The translations under genes and the position numbers were made by a program. A stretch of DNA of 64,000 bases from Fundidesulfovibrio putealis DSM 16056. GTDB taxonomy: Bacteria > Desulfobacterota > Desulfovibrionia > Desulfovibrionales > Desulfovibrionaceae. This document shows, piece after piece, positions 8,347 through 18,995 of the stretch (positions are counted from its first letter, which is position 1; each line of letters starts with the position of its first letter). The stretch covers positions 124,001 through 188,000 of the forward strand of contig NZ_AUBQ01000003.1 in NCBI RefSeq assembly GCF_000429325.1, given 5' to 3'. The notes below the pieces were generated by a model. It searched no databases and was not told where the DNA came from. It saw only the letters and a program-made list of their open reading frames with translations.

Positions 8347-8507
8347 CTGAACTCATCCCGGCGAGCGCTGCAGGACGCCGGTCGGCGCGATGAAACCCGC
8401 AACACAGGGGAGATGTAAACCGTTTGTAACACTGTCCGAACACGGCGATGTCATGGTCACTGTTCATATGTCGGAGAACTTCAGACCGGAGCTGTATCTT
8501 GAATACC

Positions 8508-9773
8508 ATGAGCCTGAAATGGAAACTCCTCGGGAGTTATGTCGTCGTCGCACTCTTGTCGGCCGCCGTCGCATCAGGCGGAAAATTCGGTCCTGTCGCG
8601 TATGCCGGTCCTGTGTTGGGTATTGTGCTCGGCATGGTGTACGCGCTTCGCCTGACGCGGAAGATCGCCAGATGCGCGGCGTTCGCCGAGGCCGCAGCAA
8701 ACGGGCGCGCTGCGGGCGGGCTCGGCGTGACGGGCAGCGACGAGACCGGGCGTCTGGCTGAAAGCCTGCGCTCCATGGCCAGGACCATCACCAGCAAGGA
8801 TGCGTACCTGTCCGGGTTGATGAACGGCGTGGCGGTTCCGTTTTCGGTCATAACGGCCCAGGACACCGTGCTCTACACCAACCGGCACATGATGGACCTC
8901 ATGGAGATCGAAGGCCGCCCCGAGGACCAGATCGGCAAGCAGTCCGGGGAGTACATGTGGGGCGTGAAGGGGCGGGACACCTTGTCCAGCGTGGCCCTGC
9001 GCGACAGGCAGCTGAAGGTTGCGGACCGCACAGTGGAGACCCGGCGCGGCAAGGTGCGCCACGTGCACATATCCACGGCCCCGTTCTTCGATACCGATAA
9101 CACGCTTCTGGGAACGGTCTCCATCTGGCTTGACCAGACGGAGGTCGTGAACGCCAAGGAAGAGGCGCAGCGAGCCATGGCCGAGGGGATGCTCCAGGCC
9201 GCGAGCCAGCTCGAGGGCGTGGTGGAAGTCGTGACTTCGGCGTCCGAGGAACTCTCCGCCCAGATCGAGCAGTCCAGCCGGGGCTCGGAGGCGCAGTCCC
9301 AGCGGGTGGCTGAAACCGCCACGGCCATGGAGCAGATGAACGCCACGGTGTTCGAGGTGGCGCGCAACGCGTCGCAGGCTGCGCAGGCCGCCGAGAACGC
9401 CAGGCACAAGGCCCTGGACGGCGCGCAGGTGGTCACCCAGGTGGTGAAGGGCATCGGCGCGGTGCAGGAGCAGGCGCTTGGCATGCGCTCGGACATGACG
9501 GCCCTGGGCAAGCAGGCCCAGGGGATCGGGCAGGTGTTGAACGTCATCTCCGACATTGCGGATCAGACCAACCTGCTGGCCCTGAACGCCGCCATCGAGG
9601 CGGCGCGAGTGGGGGAATTTCCTTCTGAAGGGGATTTAGGCTATTGTACTTCTTCATCCTTAATCCGCCAGTCCTTAAGGAGGAAACATGACGGTTGCGA
9701 CTCTTTCAACAATTTGGCCCACTTACCTGAGGCTTGTCCGGCATGGGGCAGGGCCGCACGCTTTACGCACTGA
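8508..9773 (+). pseudogene. Methyl-accepting chemotaxis protein, N-terminal part, cut by ICE insertion
   Basis: Starts MSLKWKLLGS with two membrane segments, a short HAMP-like region, a PAS-like domain (NGVAVPFSVITAQDTVLYTNRHMMDL) and the first half of the signalling domain up to LLALNAAIEAAR. There the host reading ends; the next 55 codons (VGEFPSEGDLGY...) are ICE sequence and the frame stops at 9773, inside the integrase gene. The missing half, [20 protein letters not shown], is found 53 kb away. The truncated protein lacks half the coiled-coil hairpin and should not signal normally. Confidence 0.92.
9591..9607 (+). other. Left attachment core (attL)
   Basis: GCCATCGAGGCGGCGCG, matching 16 of 17 bases at the right end (GCCATCGAGGCCGCGCG, 62645). 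It lies in the chemoreceptor codons for A-I-E-A-A-R. Joining host DNA left of this core to host DNA right of attR restores a continuous chemoreceptor. Confidence 0.85.
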
Positions 9774-10866
9774 CCATGGCATGTGGAACAATCACATATT
9801 ACCCTTTTTTGGGGCAGGCTGCAAGCTCAACAAGATTACGTCTGAAAAGATACTTGAGTTCCGTGGGGTTCTTTCCACTAAAAACATCAGCCCTCAGACT
9901 GTCCGGCATATCCTCGGCCTGTTGCGTCGGGTGCTAAACCGTGCTTTTGAATGGAGAATGATTAAGTCTGTCCCGAAATTTGAGATTCAGAGGTTTGACA
10001 ATAAGCGCGATCGTTTTTTGTCCGAAGATGAAGTCGAACAACTGCTCTCAGTTTTGAAAAGTCGGTCTCGTCTTTGGCATGACATCACAGTCCTATGCGT
10101 CCATACTGGACTCAGGTTTGGCGAAATGCGCAATCTCCGCGCGCATAATTTTGACGAATCAAATCGAATAATTCATGTACGGGATACCAAGTCATGCAAC
10201 AACAGGAGCATACCATTAAATGACAAGGCGTATGAGGTGCTGCTTCTAAACAAGTCAAAACAAGAATTCATATTTACGTACAATGGAAAACGGCTAAATC
10301 GTCCTGGAAACTCTTTTTGGAAAGCGGTCGAGGCCTGCGGTTTCAACTTAGGCGTCACGGATAGACGGCATAGGGTCGTATTTCATACGTTGAGACATAC
10401 GTTCGCAAGCTGGCTTGTACAACGTGGCGTCCACCTGCTCACGGTCAGCAAGCTACTGGGGCACACGTCCACGGAGATGACCATGCGCTATTCACATCTC
10501 GCACCAAAGCAAGGGAGAGATGCGGTTGACGCCCTTCTCTCGCTCAGCAAGGAGCCCGCTGCCCTGCCCACGAAGGGGACGGCGGAAGATCAGTCTAAAG
10601 CGCAAACATCCAGTGAGGCACCGCACGCACCGCGTATGACTTTTGCCCAGAACCTTCAGCCTTGTTCGGGCTGCATAAATAGAAATCTGCTCTTCAGGTC
10701 AACGTTCCAATCCATAGTTGATCCCTGCTTTCTTTGCCTGCAAGACGTGATGGATTGGCCTCCGGGGATCACTGGAGTGGGCAGCCTTGACAAATTCAAA
10801 GTCACATTCAATTCCGCTGAGGATTCAACCCCATTCAGCTATATGAAGTTGTTCCTTTCTAAGTAG
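9688..10866 (+). CDS. int: Tyrosine recombinase / integrase of the ICE
   Basis: 392 residues. An N-terminal core-binding domain (1-105) is followed by the catalytic domain with R143 (HTGLRFGE), K168, H233 and R236 (HTLRHTF), H259 (LLGHTS) and the nucleophile Y268 (MRYSH). The first two thirds match the common phage-integrase family in length, but about 110 residues beyond the tyrosine are unusual, including CSGC and CFLC pairs. Start set by AAGGAGGAAAC before ATG. It lies 80 bases inside attL, the usual place for the enzyme that recombines att sites. Confidence 0.93.
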   Translation: MTVATLSTIWPTYLRLVRHGAGPHALRTDHGMWNNHILPFFGAGCKLNKITSEKILEFRGVLSTKNISPQTVRHILGLLRRVLNRAFEWRMIKSVPKFEIQRFDNKRDRFLSEDEVEQLLSVLKSRSRLWHDITVLCVHTGLRFGEMRNLRAHNFDESNRIIHVRDTKSCNNRSIPLNDKAYEVLLLNKSKQEFIFTYNGKRLNRPGNSFWKAVEACGFNLGVTDRRHRVVFHTLRHTFASWLVQRGVHLLTVSKLLGHTSTEMTMRYSHLAPKQGRDAVDALLSLSKEPAALPTKGTAEDQSKAQTSSEAPHAPRMTFAQNLQPCSGCINRNLLFRSTFQSIVDPCFLCLQDVMDWPPGITGVGSLDKFKVTFNSAEDSTPFSYMKLFLSK

Positions 10867-10912
10867 TACCTCTGTCTCTTCCTGGACAGTTCTCCTTATC
10901 CCGGAAACTTTC

Positions 10913-10940
10913 GCAATTAAAGGTCATGGCCTTTAATTGC
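10913..10940. terminator. Hairpin downstream of the integrase
   Basis: Perfect 11-bp inverted repeat GCAATTAAAGG / CCTTTAATTGC around a six-base loop, 46 bases after the integrase stop. No T run follows, so it is either a weak terminator or a protein-binding palindrome. Confidence 0.55.
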
Positions 10941-11022
10941 TCACGTCGTCCGGCAGGATGTCTTGCGCCCTAAAAACAGAGTCAACGTGCTTGTTCATTC
11001 AGGGTTCTTAGCTGTCAGCCGC

Positions 11023-11382
11023 TTACTCTTCATCCCATCCTGGGCATCCAATCCTTTCCGCCAAGCTTGGCGAAGGAATAAACTCACGACAATGCACCGG
11101 CTTGGTCCCGTGGATGCGGCAGATGTAAATGTCTCCTTTCTTCCTCAGCCAAGGACACCGAGCTACCATTTCACCACGGTATCCGTCCCTGGTAAGCTTA
11201 AACCACATATCACGAGCCAAAACCCTGCCGTTTACTATGATCGGTTCAATACGGCTGAGGATGTCAAAACGCATCTCTCGCTTCCATCTTTTCCAGTCCT
11301 CATCGCAACAACTTGTCTGGCTCGCTCCGACAAGATTGAGACAACAGCGCCCGCATTGCCTGCAATGAAATATATCCCGCAT
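11023..11382 (-). CDS. YkgJ-family cysteine-cluster protein
   Basis: 119 residues with the family's zinc or iron-binding pattern: CRQCGRCC at residues 7-14, then CPWL and CRIHGTKPVHCREF. Family members are small cytoplasmic metal-cluster proteins without a firm function. It converges on the integrase and is followed by the hairpin-rich gap 10867-11022. It is probably cargo rather than part of the transfer machinery. Confidence 0.85.
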   Translation of the reverse strand: MRDIFHCRQCGRCCLNLVGASQTSCCDEDWKRWKREMRFDILSRIEPIIVNGRVLARDMWFKLTRDGYRGEMVARCPWLRKKGDIYICRIHGTKPVHCREFIPSPSLAERIGCPGWDEE

Positions 11383-11407
11383 TTATGGTGCCCGCCGATG
11401 ATTGTTC

Positions 11408-11585
11408 AAAGTGGTAAATTTTTTCACGATCCGTAGTTGCGTCTTTTCGGGGTCTTAGCTTCTGGGCGCACCAGGTTTATCCGGCTTGGCCAGCTCCTGC
11501 AGGAAGTCTTCGGCGCAAAATCCTTCCCACTCACAGGGGCAATTGTAGGGTTCTGAGCGGTGCGACTTCCCACCGCGAATGGCCC
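11408..11585. repeat. Left copy of a 178-bp direct repeat (accessory segment boundary)
   Basis: Closely matches 19667-19845 in the same orientation, from AAAGTGGTAAATTTTTTCAC to the CCACCGCGAATG end, with scattered substitutions. Read on the minus strand both copies encode the same peptide end (GGK-HRSEPYNCP-EWEGF... ending APRS and stop), so the repeat includes the 3' part of a small ORF. The pair encloses 8.3 kb of cargo. Confidence 0.85.
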
Positions 11586-11590
11586 CTCTA

Positions 11591-11800
11591 GGGGTCCGCT
11601 CACGAAACGGAAAAAATCGTACGTTAGCGGCCAAACCGTCAGGTTGAAGCCTAAGAGATCGGGCGGATGATGTCAGAAAATGCAAAATCGGCCCTAATCT
11701 GACGTGCTCAACGCTCCAAGCCTGACGCCCGGTTGAGGTATACCCTAAGCGGGCATTCGCCCCTTAGCGTACAATAAACTCCGTTTCGTGAGCAGACCCC
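11591..11800. mobile_element. MITE-like element, 210 bp
   Basis: The ends are imperfect 36-bp inverted repeats: GGGGTCCGCTCACGAAACGG at the left and the reverse complement of GGGGTCTGCTCACGAAACGG at the right, with related inner bases (TCGTACGTTA / TTGTACGCTA). The 138-bp centre has no ORF. It looks like a non-autonomous derivative of an insertion sequence; I cannot name the parent family and see no clear target duplication. Confidence 0.65.
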
Positions 11801-11808
11801 AAAGTGTT

Positions 11809-11952
11809 CAACAGGGTGTCGAGGTCGCCGTGTTTATCGTCTACTCCACTGACGGCCAAGCTCTGCCTCCGGGTAATACCATTGAGCGCCATGTGGACTT
11901 GGCCAACGGCGAGAGGATGAACTGGACCCTCGCGAAGATCCATTACTATTAG
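11809..11952 (+). pseudogene. 3' fragment of a paralogue of the pilus-cluster gene at 35182-35490
   Basis: Codons from CAA 11809 read QQGVEVAVFIVYSTDGQALPPG and go on to WTLAKIHYY then stop. The intact ICE protein at 35182-35490 ends NLQQGVQVVVFIVYSTDGQ...WTLAQIHYY. The 5' two thirds are missing, cut where the MITE-like element ends at 11800. This is a relic of a second, related pilus cluster. Confidence 0.85.
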
Positions 11953-11959
11953 AGTTCAG

Positions 11960-11990
11960 GTTCGCGGTTTTGGGACCTCAAACCGCGAAC
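11960..11990. terminator. Hairpin after the gene fragment
   Basis: Perfect 11-bp stem GTTCGCGGTTT / AAACCGCGAAC, eight bases after the stop of the truncated fragment. Probably the original terminator of that gene; it has no strong T run. Confidence 0.6.
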
Positions 11991-12198
11991 TTGGTTCCCG
12001 ACAGGTATTGCTCCGTCAGTTACAATCCAGAAGGTTGACGAACTGCCCAGGATAAGCGAACAAATCCTCCTCGCAACTCCCGCGTAGCTCATTCGGTAGA
12101 GCACTTCCACTCAGGTCATCCTGCTCTGGTCGTCCAATCCGAAACATTGGGCACCCCTTCATTCGCCGTCGGCCATAATTCCTTAACCTGGCGCAACA

Positions 12199-14160
12199 AT
12201 GCACATTATTAAGACCTCCATCCTCCTGGGCGAACTCGGCCTGCTCACTGCCTCTTGGTACCTTCTCCAAGACCGGGATCAGCCCGCCTCCGAGGCCCTG
12301 GCCCGCGCCATGGCTTTGACCCTGGCCTCCCTGGGCTTAGCCATTTTAGCCCTTTTCTCCGCGCGGTTGACTCACTTGCACCATGCCCTAGACGTCGGGA
12401 TTGCTGTCTTCGCCTTCCATGCAATGCGGCGGCGGCAGCGCTCCCTGGGGTCGGATCTCAGAGCGGTTCTGCTCCTGCATCGCGAGCCTTTGGCCTACTG
12501 CATAATCCTTGCGGCTCTGGTTCTGTTGGTTCAGGCCCTGGCCGTCCCGCCCGCCAATTGGGACTCCATGACTTATAATCTAGCACGCGTGCTCCTCATG
12601 TACCAGGAGAACACACTTGCCTTGGAAAATTACAGTACCTTCAGGCAACTGGCCTTTAGCCCTGGGTTTGATCTGCTTCACTTTTTCTTCTTGCGGCTTC
12701 GTACAGACATTGGCGTAGCGGTTTTTTCTTGGATTTCATGGTGCTGCGTAGTCGCGACGGCCTATTCATTTGGCCGACGGCAAGGCCCAGAATCGCTGGG
12801 TTTGGCCGTTGCGCTAGTGACGGGTTCTTTCAAGCTCCTGGCGCTGCAAGCCACGTCCACCAAGAATGACATCGGGGCCGCAGCCATGGCATGCGCCTGC
12901 GTGTTGGGGGTCGGCGCGCTGATGCGGCGGTCGCGCGTGTCGGACGCAGCGTTTTTGGGTATATGTATTGTGTTCGGGCTGTCTGTGAAAACCTATTTCG
13001 CCTTTTTTGCTCTCGCGATGTCCCTGGCGATTGGGGCTATTTTCCGACGTGAACTGCTGGATATGTCCATGCAAGCTTGGCGGAACTCCCGCCGGAGTGT
13101 CGCCCTTGGAATCCTGCTTCTCGCCGCCGGGGGATGCCTTGCTATGTCCAGCCAGTTCGTGTGCCTCTGGCAATTCGGCAATCCGTTCGGCCCCGAGCCT
13201 CACGTATCGGCCCATCGCAACCTAAATGGCTTTGCGGGGTTCACGGCCAACCTGCTGCGCTACGCGCTCCAACTGCCAGACCTGCCAGGAACTTGGTGGT
13301 CTGGCGTGATCAGCCAAACCCACGCATGGATTATCGGCTCGGTTCGTGGCCCGGGGGCGGCAATGGATTTCGTGCCCCTCCATGGTCTAGGAGCTTGGTG
13401 GTCAGAGGATGTGGGCTGGTTCGGTCCCGTTGCATTCATCCTGGTTATCCCCTGCATGTTTGGAGCTCTCTTCTCCCGCGACCGCTTTGCTCGCGCAGTG
13501 GCCTGGACCCTTGCGATAACTTCGGTTTTCCTGGTCTGGACCGTGGTATGGATGAGTTTCAACGGCCGGTTCTTTGCCCTGGTATTCGCGGCATCGTCCG
13601 CATGCTTGGCCTGGGCCGCCCCCTGGTGGTGGGGTCACGAATGGATCAGGCGAAGTGTGTTGGGCACAAGCCTTTTGGTCCTGGCCTCCGCGCTGGTCCT
13701 CAATCAGGGAAAGCCCCTTCTGGACCACGAGGTCCTGGGCGGAGATAAATTTGACTGGGCCAAGGCTCTCTCCCGAAGGGATGGTGACCGCCGTGGCGTG
13801 TACGATGAACATTTCAACAGCAACGTATTCCTGGAATACTTGGCGCGCGGCATGTTTCCGAATCGCCATATTCTACTTGCAGCCAGTGAGGATAGTTGGG
13901 TGTATCCCGTGCTATTCTTCAACGAACATCGCTGGGTGGTCACAGGGGAGGATAACCCCTTGACGCGCATAGACGGCGAAGTCTTCGACATCCGTGAATG
14001 CGCGCGATTTCGGGAACTGGGCGAACATTTCGATCAAGTGGTGGTAATGGAATACGAGATCGCTATGACCTGCGCGAACGATGCCGGGTGGCGGCCGGTG
14101 CTGCGCACCATCGCTCCATGGGGGGCCGTGGCGGTGTTCGATCCGCACGCCGTACCCTGA
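12199..14160 (+). CDS. Polytopic membrane glycosyltransferase (GT39/GT83-like)
   Basis: 653 residues with about twelve hydrophobic segments. Near residue 115 is NWDSMTYNLARV, the acidic loop expected after the first segments in lipid-linked sugar transferases of the mannosyltransferase/ArnT-like clan. The C-terminal 130 residues are soluble (DKFDWAKALSRRDGDRRGVYDEHF). It probably glycosylates lipid or surface polymer at the membrane. ATG 12199 has only a weak ribosome site. It is alone on the element, with no nucleotide-sugar genes nearby. Confidence 0.65.
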   Translation: MHIIKTSILLGELGLLTASWYLLQDRDQPASEALARAMALTLASLGLAILALFSARLTHLHHALDVGIAVFAFHAMRRRQRSLGSDLRAVLLLHREPLAYCIILAALVLLVQALAVPPANWDSMTYNLARVLLMYQENTLALENYSTFRQLAFSPGFDLLHFFFLRLRTDIGVAVFSWISWCCVVATAYSFGRRQGPESLGLAVALVTGSFKLLALQATSTKNDIGAAAMACACVLGVGALMRRSRVSDAAFLGICIVFGLSVKTYFAFFALAMSLAIGAIFRRELLDMSMQAWRNSRRSVALGILLLAAGGCLAMSSQFVCLWQFGNPFGPEPHVSAHRNLNGFAGFTANLLRYALQLPDLPGTWWSGVISQTHAWIIGSVRGPGAAMDFVPLHGLGAWWSEDVGWFGPVAFILVIPCMFGALFSRDRFARAVAWTLAITSVFLVWTVVWMSFNGRFFALVFAASSACLAWAAPWWWGHEWIRRSVLGTSLLVLASALVLNQGKPLLDHEVLGGDKFDWAKALSRRDGDRRGVYDEHFNSNVFLEYLARGMFPNRHILLAASEDSWVYPVLFFNEHRWVVTGEDNPLTRIDGEVFDIRECARFRELGEHFDQVVVMEYEIAMTCANDAGWRPVLRTIAPWGAVAVFDPHAVP

Positions 14161-14241
14161 TTCGCCTCTAAGCTCCGGCGGATTTCCGGTCGGGTCCACG
14201 GTGGCCAGGTCTGGGTCGGTGTATGGGCAAGCTGTGCATTT

Positions 14242-14979
14242 CATATTATTGAAATTGACGAAGAACGCTGCAACGGTTGCGGCAACTGCGTGGCGGACTG
14301 CGCCGAAGGGGCCATCGCCATTATAGACGGCAAGGCCAGGGTTATTTCCGATTCCTTTTGCGACGGACTGGGGGCCTGCATCGGCAGATGCCCGACCGAC
14401 GCCTTGCGCATTATCCAGCGCGAAGCGCCCCCCTTTGACGAGGCCGCTGCCCTGGCGCAGCTTGCCACGCTGAAGACAGACGAAAGAAAAAATGGTGTTG
14501 CACCTTCCCCGCACGCAGCACCGTCCCTGCATGCCTTAACGCCCCAGTTGGGCGCATCGCCCCTGCGCGGCACCTGTCCCGGCACCCGCCCCGGATCTGG
14601 GCCGGGCTGGACGCCAGGGGCTGCCCCCTGGCCGGTCAAATTGCGCCTGGTCGCGCCGGACGCGCCTTTTCTGCATGGTGCAGACCTGCTTATCGCGGCG
14701 GACTGCGCCGCGCCCGTTACCCCGCAGTTTCAAGAATTGCTGGGGTCCAAAGCCTTGTTGATCTGCTGCCCGAAATTTGAAGACACCGCCGCAACGGTAG
14801 ACAAACTGACCGCCATATTCCGGCAGGCAGACCTTCGGTCCTGCACGGTGCTGCGCATGGAAGTACCCTGTTGCGGCGGCCTGGTGCGCGCCGTGCGCAC
14901 AGCCCACCAGGCCAGTGGCACGGCCTGCCGCCTGGAAGAACGCGTGCTGTCACGGGGCGGGGTGGATATGACGGCATAA
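14242..14979 (+). CDS. Two-cluster 4Fe-4S ferredoxin-like protein, 5' end truncated
   Basis: The frame contains FHIIEIDEERCNGCGNCV (first cluster) and FCDGLGACIGRCPTDAL (second cluster), the pattern of a known bacterial ferredoxin family with a long C-terminal part (here CCPKFEDTAATVDKL and CCGGLVRAV). There is no ATG or GTG before the first cluster; the frame runs open back to the stop of the glycosyltransferase gene. GTG 14290 would remove most of the first cluster. I think the promoter and first codons were lost at a recombination junction near 14240. It precedes the ptx operon. Confidence 0.7.
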   Translation, partial: HIIEIDEERCNGCGNCVADCAEGAIAIIDGKARVISDSFCDGLGACIGRCPTDALRIIQREAPPFDEAAALAQLATLKTDERKNGVAPSPHAAPSLHALTPQLGASPLRGTCPGTRPGSGPGWTPGAAPWPVKLRLVAPDAPFLHGADLLIAADCAAPVTPQFQELLGSKALLICCPKFEDTAATVDKLTAIFRQADLRSCTVLRMEVPCCGGLVRAVRTAHQASGTACRLEERVLSRGGVDMTA

Positions 14980-14998
14980 GCGATTTCCACTTTCCACA

Positions 14999-15031
14999 GG
15001 GCCTGTGACGACACAAAAACGCCACAGGCCC
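14999..15031 (+). terminator. Hairpin between ferredoxin and ptxA
   Basis: Perfect 9-bp stem GGGCCTGTG / CACAGGCCC, 20 bases after the ferredoxin stop and 70 bases before ptxA. There is no T run, so it may be a weak terminator or a leader structure. Confidence 0.5.
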
Positions 15032-15103
15032 GACATGGTTGTGCAACAGCTCCAAGGCATAGTTCCCGCAAATGTACAGACACACTTTTGTGGGAGGCGC
15101 AAC

Positions 15104-16842
<1,739 letters not shown>

Positions 16843-16844
16843 GG

Positions 16845-17645
16845 ATGACCGCGGTGGAATCTACCTTTATTGTCAACAACGTCGCCCAAAATTACCGCGA
16901 ACGCCTGGTGCTGATAGGCTGCATCGCCCTGGGCATAGCCCTGTGCGTTGCCTATTCCGGCCTGGCAGATGTGCCGCGCATTCTTGAGGGCGGCCCCGCC
17001 CTGTGGCACCTGCTGGGCGAGATGACACCCCCGGACCCCAGCAACTGGCGCTCGTGGCTGGGTCCGCTTATGGACACCATCGCCATGAGCGTGGCCGGTA
17101 CGTTTCTGGCCGTATGCCTTTCGCTGCCCCTGGGCTTTCTGGCGGCGGCCAACGTTTCGCCCCACCCCGTTGTCTACCGTCTGGCACGCAGCCTGCTGAA
17201 CACTTTGCGCGCCGTGCCGGAACTGATCATGGGTATTCTTTTTGTGGCGGCTGTGGGTTTTGGCGCATTACCGGGCGTGCTGGCCCTGGGTCTGCATTCC
17301 GTGGGCATGGTGGGCAAATTTTTTGCCGAAGCTGTGGAACACTGCGACCCCAAACCCGTTGAGGCCATCCGGGCCACGGGCGCGAACCCCCTGAAAGTGC
17401 TGGTGTACGGCGTCATGCCGCAGGTGCTTCCGCAACTGGCCGACATTACCGTGTACCGCTGGGAATATAACTTTCGCGCCTCCACTGTCATGGGCATGGT
17501 GGGCGCTGGCGGCATAGGGTTTGAACTTATGGCTTCCCTCAGGCTTATGCAATATCGCGAAGTGTCCGCGATATTATTGCTTATTCTTGTCATGGTGACA
17601 CTGGTAGACGCCCTTGGGTCGTGGTTGCGAGGAAAATGCGCATGA
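16845..17645 (+). CDS. ptxC: Phosphite/phosphonate ABC transporter permease (PtxC/PhnE family)
   Basis: 266 residues with six likely membrane segments and the cytoplasmic coupling loop EAIRATGANPLKVLVYGVMPQ that contacts the ATPase. Its stop overlaps the ptxD start as ATGA. Together with ptxA and ptxB it makes a full binding-protein-dependent importer. Confidence 0.88.
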   Translation: MTAVESTFIVNNVAQNYRERLVLIGCIALGIALCVAYSGLADVPRILEGGPALWHLLGEMTPPDPSNWRSWLGPLMDTIAMSVAGTFLAVCLSLPLGFLAAANVSPHPVVYRLARSLLNTLRAVPELIMGILFVAAVGFGALPGVLALGLHSVGMVGKFFAEAVEHCDPKPVEAIRATGANPLKVLVYGVMPQVLPQLADITVYRWEYNFRASTVMGMVGAGGIGFELMASLRLMQYREVSAILLLILVMVTLVDALGSWLRGKCA

Positions 17646-18637
17646 GTCAAAAACCCCTTTGTGTGGTCACCCACTGGGTGCACCCTGAAATCATCAACTA
17701 TCTTGAACCGCATTGCCGTCTTGTCGTTAACAAAACCCGCGAAACCTGGCCGCGCCAGATCCTCTTTGACCATCTCAAAGAGGCGGACGCCGCCATGATG
17801 TTTATGCCTGACTGGGTGGATGCCGAACTGCTGGACAATGCCCCCCGCCTTAAAATCGTGGGGGCAGCCCTCAAGGGCTATGACAACTTTGATGTGGACG
17901 CGCTGACGTCCAGGGGCGTGTGGCTTTCCTACGTGCCGGACCTTCTGACCATTCCCACGGCAGAGCTGACCATTGCCCTTATGCTGGCCCTGGGACGTCA
18001 TGTGCTGCCAGGGGACAAACGGGTGCGCAGCGGGGCTTTTGAAGGCTGGCGGCCCATTTTTTACGGCCAGGGCCTGCACGGCTCCACCGTGGGCATCATC
18101 GGTCTGGGCCGCCTGGGCCAGGCCGTGGCCCAACGCCTGGCAGGCTGGGGCGTGAAGCTTATTGGCTATGACATTGCCGAACTGCCGGATGAACGCAAAC
18201 GCGAACTTGCGCTGGCGCAAACAGATATGCCCACGCTGCTTGCCACTGCCGACTGGGTGGTGTGCGTAAGCCCGCTGACCCCTGAATCAAAAGGGCTTTT
18301 GGGCGCGGCCGAACTGGCCGCTATGAAACCCGGCGCGTTTCTTGTCAACACCGGGCGCGGCTCGTGCGTGGACGAAGAGGCCGTGACAGAAGCCCTGGAA
18401 AAAGGCCATCTTGCAGGCTATGCCGCCGACGTCTTTGCCTTTGAAGACTGGGGGCTGGCAGACCGCCCCCGCGATGTGCCCGAGGCCCTGCGGGACCCCG
18501 GTCTGCGCACTGTGTTCACCCCGCACCTTGGATCGGCCGTGGAACAGGTGCGCATTGATATCGCCATGGAAGCAGCCCGCAACATTGTGGACGTGCTCTG
18601 CGGCAAAGCGCCCCGAAATCCCGTAAACACAATCTGA
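17642..18637 (+). CDS. ptxD: Phosphite dehydrogenase (PtxD)
   Basis: 331 residues, a D-isomer-specific 2-hydroxyacid dehydrogenase. Residues known to matter in Pseudomonas stutzeri PtxD are present: the MPD motif (55-57), K78 in ALKGYDNFDVDA, R239 (NTGRGS), E268 (FEDW) and H295 (FTPHLGS); NAD binds at GLGRLG (154-159). The strong local match ALKG-DNFDVDA-T-RGVWL makes PtxD far more likely than a general dehydrogenase. It oxidises phosphite to phosphate with NAD. It follows its own transporter, so the operon should allow phosphite use as phosphorus source. The electron-donor ptd genes are not present. Confidence 0.9.
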   Translation: MSQKPLCVVTHWVHPEIINYLEPHCRLVVNKTRETWPRQILFDHLKEADAAMMFMPDWVDAELLDNAPRLKIVGAALKGYDNFDVDALTSRGVWLSYVPDLLTIPTAELTIALMLALGRHVLPGDKRVRSGAFEGWRPIFYGQGLHGSTVGIIGLGRLGQAVAQRLAGWGVKLIGYDIAELPDERKRELALAQTDMPTLLATADWVVCVSPLTPESKGLLGAAELAAMKPGAFLVNTGRGSCVDEEAVTEALEKGHLAGYAADVFAFEDWGLADRPRDVPEALRDPGLRTVFTPHLGSAVEQVRIDIAMEAARNIVDVLCGKAPRNPVNTI

Positions 18638-18677
18638 AAAACGTTTGCGACCTGGCTTTTTGCCAATAAACAAAAAA

Positions 18678-18716
18678 CGCCGCCCGTGATGCATACACGC
18701 GGGTGGCGCTCTTTTT
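18678..18716. terminator. Terminator of the ptx operon
   Basis: Stem CGCCGCCCGTG with CACGCGGGTGGCG (one G-T pair and a two-base bulge), then CTCTTTTT. The preceding CAAAAAA also gives a T run on the minus strand, so it can serve the convergent minus-strand fragment too. Confidence 0.85.
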
Positions 18717-18804
18717 CCCCCCGTACGTACAAGCCGAAACGTCTCGTGCTAAAAGCAGGCGGGGCTGTTCGCTTGCAGGCGAACCTTGCACATAACGCGT
18801 GTCA

Positions 18805-18995
18805 TCACGGGGCCGATTGGACATGACGCCATAAAGGCTTTTCGTGCCCAGCCTTAAAGCTGACAACCCCGATGCCGTCCTGGGTGCGGTCCAGGCGGTA
18901 GATGGTTGTCTCCAGATAGGGGGTCAGCGTTTCTGCCGGGTCCAGGGGGCGGGGCGGTTCCTGTACATACACGCCGTACAGTTTCAGCTGCTCAT
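18805..18995 (-). pseudogene. C-terminal fragment of an unknown gene, cut by the IS30 remnant
   Basis: Read on the minus strand, an open frame ends YEQLKLYGVYVQEPPRP...TIYRLDRTQDGIGV...EKPLWRHVQSAP and a TGA at 18805. It has no start; its 5' side joins the IS30 remnant near 18996. Codon use is regular, so it looks like a genuine gene end. I do not recognise the family. Confidence 0.5.

Noticed and set aside
12079-12115. tRNA-like segment (GCGTAGCTCATTCGGTAGAGCAC)
   Set aside because: It matches a tRNA D-arm, but no anticodon stem, T-arm or acceptor pairing follows in the next 60 bases. It could be a broken tRNA fragment; I do not annotate it as a gene.
12112-12126. Sequence like an IncP nick site (TCATCCTGC)
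   Set aside because: The six-base core occurs by chance about once per several kb, there is no neighbouring inverted repeat of the RP4 type, and it lies in cargo far from the transfer genes.
18418-18866. Minus-strand frames opposite the end of ptxD
   Set aside because: They are shadows of ptxD and of its terminator; the PtxD frame has far better family evidence.
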